Shown here piece after piece: positions 6,604 through 10,087 of a stretch of 10,087 nucleotides of DNA. The notes beneath the pieces are model-generated. The model was not told the DNA's origin, ran no database searches, and saw only the letters and a list, made by a program, of their open reading frames with translations. The first letter of the stretch is position 1. Each line of letters starts with the position of its first letter. The stretch spans positions 1,437,034 through 1,447,120 of the forward strand of contig NZ_CP053923.1 of NCBI RefSeq assembly GCF_014672695.1. Direction: 5' to 3'. Origin of the DNA: Defluviicoccus vanus. GTDB lineage: Bacteria > Pseudomonadota > Alphaproteobacteria > Rhodospirillales > Defluviicoccaceae. Position numbers and translations under genes: made by a program.

Positions 6604-6900
6604 ATGAACGCTGGCGATCCCATTCCCTGGAGCTACGACGTTGTCATCGAGTACGCCCTGATGGGGCTGTGCGTCGGTGTCGCGTTCTATATGGCGCAGC
6701 GGCTGAACCTGCGGCTGCCACTGACGAAGGACCAACGCTGGATGATCTGGGTGTTGGACGCGGTGCGAATCATCGGCGCCATCGCCTTCTTCGCCTGGCT
6801 GGCGTCGCTTGGCGCCGTTCCGGTGCTGTCTGCCTTCGTCGGCTTCCTTGCCGGACGCCTGCTCGCCACCCACATCGTCCCCGGCCCCGGCGCCGAATAG
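6604..6900 (+). CDS. Small multi-span membrane protein of unknown function (98 residues)
   Basis: Hydrophobic segments lie near residues 10-30 (VVIEYALMGLCVGVAFYMA) and 49-68 (VLDAVRIIGAIAFFAWLASL). A third follows near 70-88 (AVPVLSAFVGFLAGRLLAT), so two to three membrane helices are likely with a short polar loop between the first two. ATG 6604 is chosen over ATG 6598 because AAGGG lies at a normal six-base distance from 6604 but abuts 6598. The DAVRIIGAIAFF segment and the LLAT ending near 88 give a faint resemblance to the small AtpR subunit that precedes N-type ATPase genes. No other ATPase gene is in the window, so I do not assign that name. It stands alone between two gene-poor stretches. 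Codon use fits the neighbours. It is probably real because of consistent hydrophobicity and the ribosome-binding site. Confidence 0.68.
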   Translation: MNAGDPIPWSYDVVIEYALMGLCVGVAFYMAQRLNLRLPLTKDQRWMIWVLDAVRIIGAIAFFAWLASLGAVPVLSAFVGFLAGRLLATHIVPGPGAE

Positions 6901-7213
6901 GCAGCTCCGTCACAATCAGCGACCCGTTTCGGCGCTGTTTACAATGGTGCTGCGGCAACCCTGCCCAGCCCAAGCGCAGCACCATCGGCGCGCAGCCGCC
7001 CTGTGCCGCGCCGACAGCCTCACGGAGACCGGACTGGACTGGCGGTCCCGCGCGAGACCCCGTCGTTCAAATCAGGGATGGAGACGTGGGCGGCCCAGGA
7101 AGAGGCGGAAAAGACGTTGTCCCCGGCGGCATTTGGCGTCGTGCGCGCATCCACACGCCGGGCCTAACCGGCCGCCGGCGGTGGATCAGCTTTCGGGGAA
7201 TAACCTTGGGGAA
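6901..7213. other. 313-base stretch without a convincing gene
   Basis: It lies between the converging membrane-protein gene and rpmJ. Long open frames cross it on the plus strand, but they are Arg/Pro/Ala-rich, unlike real proteins, and overlap known genes in other frames. The one clear structure is the inverted repeat 6944-6985. A T-loop-like string near 7065-7075 has no matching tRNA arms. It may be eroded sequence. Confidence 0.6.
6944..6985. repeat. 11-bp perfect inverted repeat, 20-base spacer
   Basis: ATGGTGCTGCG (6944-6954) is matched by CGCAGCACCAT (6975-6985). The stem starts 44 bases after the stop of the 6604-6900 gene. It could form a stable transcript hairpin and act in termination or mRNA stability, but no T-run follows in either direction. 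Confidence 0.55.
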
Positions 7214-7339
7214 CTAGCCTTGGCGCGTCTTGTAGCGCGGTTGCTTCTTGTTGATCACGTACAGCCGGCCACGGCGGCGAACAACGACGCAGTTGCGCTC
7301 GCGCAGCTTGGCCGACTTGATTGAATTGCGGATCTTCAC
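7214..7339 (-). CDS. rpmJ: 50S ribosomal protein L36, cysteine-poor (zinc-free) form
   Basis: This 41-residue basic protein of the large ribosomal subunit stabilises 23S rRNA folding. The minus-strand frame from GTG 7337-7339 to TAG 7214-7216 reads MKIRNSIKSAKLRERNC, then VVVRRRGRLYVINKKQP and ends RYKTRQG. The core RRRGRLYVIN and the RQG terminus are diagnostic for L36. AGGAG lies nine bases upstream of the GTG. The zinc-ribbon ligands of the C+ form (CxxC, C and H) are absent; only Cys17 remains. This is the C- form, with the 41-residue length usual for alphaproteobacterial L36, which is encoded apart from the spc operon. Its start is divergent from glsA. No T-rich terminator is seen downstream. 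Too short for common length cut-offs, it would easily be missed. Confidence 0.96.
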   Translation of the reverse strand: MKIRNSIKSAKLRERNCVVVRRRGRLYVINKKQPRYKTRQG

Positions 7340-7537
7340 GGGGTCGCACTCCTGGAACCGGCGCCGGCACCCGCCGACGGCACAAGGCCGCGTAGATAGT
7401 CGGTGATACGGGCCGGAGTCAACGGCTTCGGCGCTCGGACGCGGTCGACAGCGCGCAGCATTGCCCCGGCGGAAGCGAATACGCTACAGCTCTGGGCGTG
7501 GCTGCACGGCACGATAGTTCGGAAGGGGATGGAGACG

Positions 7538-8542
7538 ATGGACGATCAGGCTCAGGATGCCCGGGATCGGTGCTTCCCCTACGTTTCAACCGGCCGCCTG
7601 CCAACCGCTGAACAGATCACCGCCCTGGTCGCCGAGGCACACGCGCAGTTCAGGAGCCATAGCGAGGGAGAGGTTTCGCAGGTTTATCCCGCCCTGGCGC
7701 GAGTACCGGCCGAGCTGTTCGGCATCTGCATCGTCGGCGCCAACGGCGAGATCTGCGCCATCGGCGATGCCGACCTCCCCTTCTCGATCATGAGCGTCTC
7801 CAAGCCCTTCGTCTTCGCCCTCGTCTGTCAGGTGATCGGCTGGGAACAGGCGCGGGCAAAGATCGGCGCCAACGCCACCGGTTTGCCCTTCAACTCGCTT
7901 GCGGCGATCGAGGGCAGCGGCGATGGGCGAACCAACCCGATGGTCAACGCCGGGGCGATCGCGACGACGAGCCTCGTTCCCGGCGACAGCACCGAGGCCC
8001 GCTGGCGCTTCATCCACGAGGGACTGTCCCGCTTCGCCGGGCGGACGCTGCCGCTCAACGACGAGGTCTATGCCTCCGCCTTGGCAACCAACTTCCGCAA
8101 CCGCAGCATCGTCCAGCTGCTTGCCGCCCTCGGTCGGGTCTATTGCGAGCCGGCACAGGCGATCGATCTCTATACCCGCCAGTGCTCGCTGAACGTCAGC
8201 GCCCGCGACCTCGCGGTGATGGGAGCGACGCTGGCCGACGGCGGGGTCAATCCGCTCACCCGGGAGCGGGTGGTGGACGCCGCGGTCTGCCACTTCGCGC
8301 TTGCCGTGATGGCAACGGCCGGCATGTACGAGACCTCCGGCGACTGGCTCTACGACATCGGCCTGCCGGGCAAGAGCGGCATCAGTGGCGGGATCGTTGC
8401 CGTCTCGCCGGGCAAGGGCGGTCTCGGCACTTTCGCGCCGCCGCTCGACCGTACCGGCAACAGCGTCAAGGGGCAGTTGGTCGCCCGCTTCCTCTCGCGA
8501 CGCCTCGGCATGGATCTGTTCGTCTCCCGCACCCCCGACTGA
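7538..8542 (+). CDS. glsA: Glutaminase A
   Basis: This enzyme hydrolyses L-glutamine to L-glutamate and ammonia in the cytosol, with a serine beta-lactamase-like fold. The 334-residue product shows the SxxK catalytic motif in FSIMSVSKPF (Ser86, Lys89) and NPMVNAGAIATTSL, the amide-binding region, near 133-146. It also shows LYTRQCSLNVSARDLA (Tyr and Ser of the active site) near 211-226 and the C-terminal signature GKSGISGGIVAVSPGKGGLG. The family is normally about 305-330 residues, so this is slightly long. Two adjacent starts, ATG 7529 and ATG 7538, share a GGAAGGGG stretch; it sits too close to 7529 and fits 7538 better. The frame is open back to 7403 but that part is not protein-like. It is divergent from rpmJ and convergent with the accessory membrane gene, 39 bases away. 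In some bacteria GlsA supports acid resistance or nitrogen supply; neither is shown here. Confidence 0.96.
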   Translation: MDDQAQDARDRCFPYVSTGRLPTAEQITALVAEAHAQFRSHSEGEVSQVYPALARVPAELFGICIVGANGEICAIGDADLPFSIMSVSKPFVFALVCQVIGWEQARAKIGANATGLPFNSLAAIEGSGDGRTNPMVNAGAIATTSLVPGDSTEARWRFIHEGLSRFAGRTLPLNDEVYASALATNFRNRSIVQLLAALGRVYCEPAQAIDLYTRQCSLNVSARDLAVMGATLADGGVNPLTRERVVDAAVCHFALAVMATAGMYETSGDWLYDIGLPGKSGISGGIVAVSPGKGGLGTFAPPLDRTGNSVKGQLVARFLSRRLGMDLFVSRTPD

Positions 8543-8581
8543 GGGCGCCGCGGCACCGATCGCACCTGCGCCCCAGACCGC

Positions 8582-9505
8582 CTAACCGAATTGGGCGAAG
8601 TTCTGGATCCGGCGATCCGACAACCAGCCAAGCACGGGCTCACTCTTCTCACCAGTCGCGGTGACGAAAACGTCCTGGCAGGCGATCCCTGCTTCCTTCT
8701 CGACCTTGCGCATTGCCGCTACGGCGTCGGCGAGTGTCTTATCCTTGGCAACAAAGGCGAAAGAGGTTTCGACCACCTTGCCGTACTTACCGTCATTGTA
8801 GGTAAGAAAATCCTGAAGCGTTGCGTTCTCGCGGGTCAATGACACCCCAGCGACCTGAGCGGCTCCGGGAGCGCTCGTCTTTTGTTGGACAGTTTGCACA
8901 TGATCAAAGAAGAATGCCAATACACTCTTATGAATCATGTATTTAATCACCTTCTGAGCATCAAATAGCGGTAGCCTGGTAACCTTATCTTTAAATAACG
9001 GCTCGATATCATTCACAAGGTTCAGCTTGGAAAGCTCTGCCACCGGCTTTACTATTTTTGCAATATCATCGTAGGAACGCATGCATTGCGACACTGGCTG
9101 GGCCGCCAACCTGCGATCACCCAGCTCTGCCACCGCCGCCGTGACTGTACTGCTACCTTCCTTGAAATTAGCCTTGGCACTGTCGCTGGCAGCCTGAAAG
9201 CTTTCCTTGGTAAAATAAAATGCCAGTACCGTGCCGACCCACGTGGCGACTACGGGCAGCAGACTGGTAAAGATCCTTTCTACCGTGGTGCTGAAGGTCT
9301 TCCCACCATCATCTGCCACACGTATTGAAATTATGCTGGCGCCAATCACCATAATGGCGACGATGACGCCTAAACCGAATGTCGCCCAACTAAGAATTTG
9401 GAAAGCAATCTTCAGTCTGGCTTCGGTTTGCATTCTCGTGTCGAGAATTTCAGATGCATCGGCTTTCGTTGACGTGGCCGGACTTGAAGCGTCTCCGTTA
9501 GGCAT
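8582..9505 (-). CDS. Two-helix membrane protein with CBS-like cytosolic region, unknown function
   Basis: This 307-residue protein has a polar N-terminus (1-30) and two membrane helices near 36-62 and 78-98. The second ends in TWVGTVLAFYFTKESF, a string I recall from other uncharacterised two-helix proteins. A linker (100-160) follows. The remaining part resembles a pair of CBS motifs: VTRLPLFDAQKVIKYMIHKS (175-194) as the end of a first repeat, and TLADAVAAMRKV, CQDVFVT and EPVLGWLSDRRI (257-300) as a second. CBS pairs usually bind adenosyl nucleotides and act as sensors, so a membrane-tethered nucleotide sensor is a plausible inference, not a demonstrated role. ATG 9505 has AGGGGG about ten bases upstream. 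The gene, especially 8880-9500, is clearly AT-richer than its neighbours, which suggests horizontal acquisition. There are no partner genes, so no system can be named. Confidence 0.85.
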   Translation of the reverse strand: MPNGDASSPATSTKADASEILDTRMQTEARLKIAFQILSWATFGLGVIVAIMVIGASIISIRVADDGGKTFSTTVERIFTSLLPVVATWVGTVLAFYFTKESFQAASDSAKANFKEGSSTVTAAVAELGDRRLAAQPVSQCMRSYDDIAKIVKPVAELSKLNLVNDIEPLFKDKVTRLPLFDAQKVIKYMIHKSVLAFFFDHVQTVQQKTSAPGAAQVAGVSLTRENATLQDFLTYNDGKYGKVVETSFAFVAKDKTLADAVAAMRKVEKEAGIACQDVFVTATGEKSEPVLGWLSDRRIQNFAQFG

Positions 9506-9545
9506 TTCGCTTTGCCCCCTCAGTCATTGAACGCACACCACTTGC

Positions 9546-9570
9546 ACGCCTAGTTTTCTACACTAGGCGT
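9546..9570. promoter_or_regulatory. 8-bp inverted repeat upstream of the accessory membrane gene
   Basis: ACGCCTAG (9546-9553) and CTAGGCGT (9563-9570) form a perfect inverted repeat with a 9-base spacer. It lies about 40-65 bases before the ATG at 9505, where a promoter or operator for that minus-strand gene is expected, and about 80 bases after the gatA stop. No T-run follows, so an operator is at least as likely as a terminator. Confidence 0.45.
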
Positions 9571-9579
9571 CGGCGAACG

Positions 9580-9592
9580 CCCCAACAAGGGG
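9580..9592 (-). terminator. Short hairpin downstream of gatA
   Basis: CCCC (9580-9583) and GGGG (9589-9592) form a small stem with a 5-base loop, about 55 bases past the gatA stop in the minus-strand transcript. The flanking DNA toward gatA is AT-rich, but there is no T-run after the stem in the direction of gatA transcription. It is a weak terminator candidate only. Confidence 0.2.
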
Positions 9593-9647
9593 TAATATTC
9601 ATTCTCAATTACAATGACGCCACGATAACGGAGGGTTGCTGGCGCAA

Positions 9648-10087
9648 TTACGGCAGCTGTGGAAACCCTGCTGCCTGTTCGAGGACATCGCCGACGCGGA
9701 GCACGGTTTCCTCGTCGAAGGGTTTACCGATCAGCTGCAAGCCCAGCGGCAGGCCGCGCTGGCTGAGACCGGCCGGCACCGACAGGCCCGGCAGACCGGC
9801 AAGGCTGGTGGGCACGGTGAAGACGTCGTTGAGATACATGGTCACCGGATCGTCGGTCTTCTCGCCGATGGCAAAAGCGTCCGAGGGCGCCGTCGGCGTC
9901 AGGATTACATCCACCTCCTGAAAGGCGTTGGTGAAGTCGGCGGCGATCAACGCCCGCACCCGCTGCGCCTTCAGATAATAGGCGTCGTAGTAGCCGGCGG
10001 AGAGGACGTAGGTGCCGATGAGGATGCGCCGGCGCACCTCGGCGCCAAAGCCCTCGCCGCGGGTGTTCATGTACTGCTCATCGAGGG
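9648..10087 (-). CDS. gatA: Aspartyl/glutamyl-tRNA amidotransferase subunit A, C-terminal part (5' end outside window)
   Basis: GatA is the amidase subunit of GatCAB. It takes ammonia from glutamine and, with GatB, converts Glu-tRNA(Gln) or Asp-tRNA(Asn) to the correct aminoacyl-tRNA in the cytosol. Only the C-terminal 145 or so residues are present, ending at TAA 9648-9650. The frame runs off the window end, and the bases 10071-10085 continue it with LDEQY before MNTRGEGFGAEV. Signatures visible are YMNTRGEGFGAEVRRRI, YDAYYLKAQRVRALI, VDVILTPTAPSDAF, and the C-terminal LPLGLQLIGKPFDEETVLRV. The amidase Ser-cisSer-Lys triad lies upstream, out of view. The AUG at 10070 is internal, not the start. 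The part shown looks intact, with typical GC and codon use. The other subunits are not in the window. Confidence 0.96.
   Translation of the reverse strand, partial: LDEQYMNTRGEGFGAEVRRRILIGTYVLSAGYYDAYYLKAQRVRALIAADFTNAFQEVDVILTPTAPSDAFAIGEKTDDPVTMYLNDVFTVPTSLAGLPGLSVPAGLSQRGLPLGLQLIGKPFDEETVLRVGDVLEQAAGFPQLP

Noticed and set aside
7062..7085. T-loop-like GTTCAAATC string suggesting a tRNA
   Set aside because: The flanking bases do not pair as a T-stem and no acceptor, D or anticodon arm fits around it.
6486..7217. 243-codon plus-strand frame over the membrane protein and the gap before rpmJ
   Set aside because: It is Arg/Pro/Ala-rich, overlaps the better-supported 6604-6900 gene in another frame and has no ribosome-binding site.
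7403..7537. N-terminal extension of glutaminase A
   Set aside because: The extra 45 codons are not protein-like for this family and no ribosome-binding site supports the early start.

Overview
The window is GC-rich, densely coding chromosomal DNA, most likely from an alphaproteobacterium, possibly Rhodospirillales. The reasons are the gene content, the codon bias and a 41-residue, cysteine-poor L36 of the type usual in that class. No tRNA, rRNA, CRISPR array, insertion sequence or phage gene was found. Most of the window is ordinary metabolism and housekeeping. The exceptions are one broken gene, one visibly AT-richer accessory membrane gene, and two intergenic stretches with repeats and hairpins.

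Layout, left to right. (1) 1-447 (+): C-terminal end of a PLP-dependent MocR/GntR-type regulator. (2) 462-2980 (-): an acyl/aryl-CoA ligase lies downstream of an alpha/beta hydrolase. The hydrolase is interrupted by a one-base frameshift near 2329. (3) 3111-5827 (+): a probable operon of a KANL3/Tex30-type alpha/beta hydrolase, class II fumarase (fumC) and a LysE/RhtB exporter whose ATG overlaps the fumC stop. It is divergent from the block at 2131-2980. (4) 5828-6603: a hairpin-rich convergent gap, a 79-residue unknown protein on the minus strand (5938-6177), then a 426-base intergenic stretch. That stretch holds an 18-bp tandem repeat, an AT-rich 14-bp perfect palindrome and several small hairpins. 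(5) 6604-6900 (+): a 98-residue multi-span membrane protein. It is followed by about 313 bases without a gene, which contain an 11-bp inverted repeat. (6) 7214-7339 (-): rpmJ, a small gene that a length cut-off would miss. (7) 7538-8542 (+): glutaminase A. (8) 8582-9505 (-): an AT-richer accessory gene for a two-helix membrane protein with a CBS-like cytosolic part. (9) 9648-10087 (-): C-terminal end of GatA.

Functional links are modest. The hydrolase and CoA ligase on the minus strand look like a small carboxylic-acid activation unit. The hydrolase-fumC-lysE cluster is probably co-transcribed. GlsA and GatA both act on glutamine amide nitrogen, but they are separated by the accessory gene and are on opposite strands. 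I see no convincing new multi-gene system. The best candidates for new biology are the membrane CBS-like protein, the small protein with its repeat-bearing leader, and the reality of the hydrolase frameshift.
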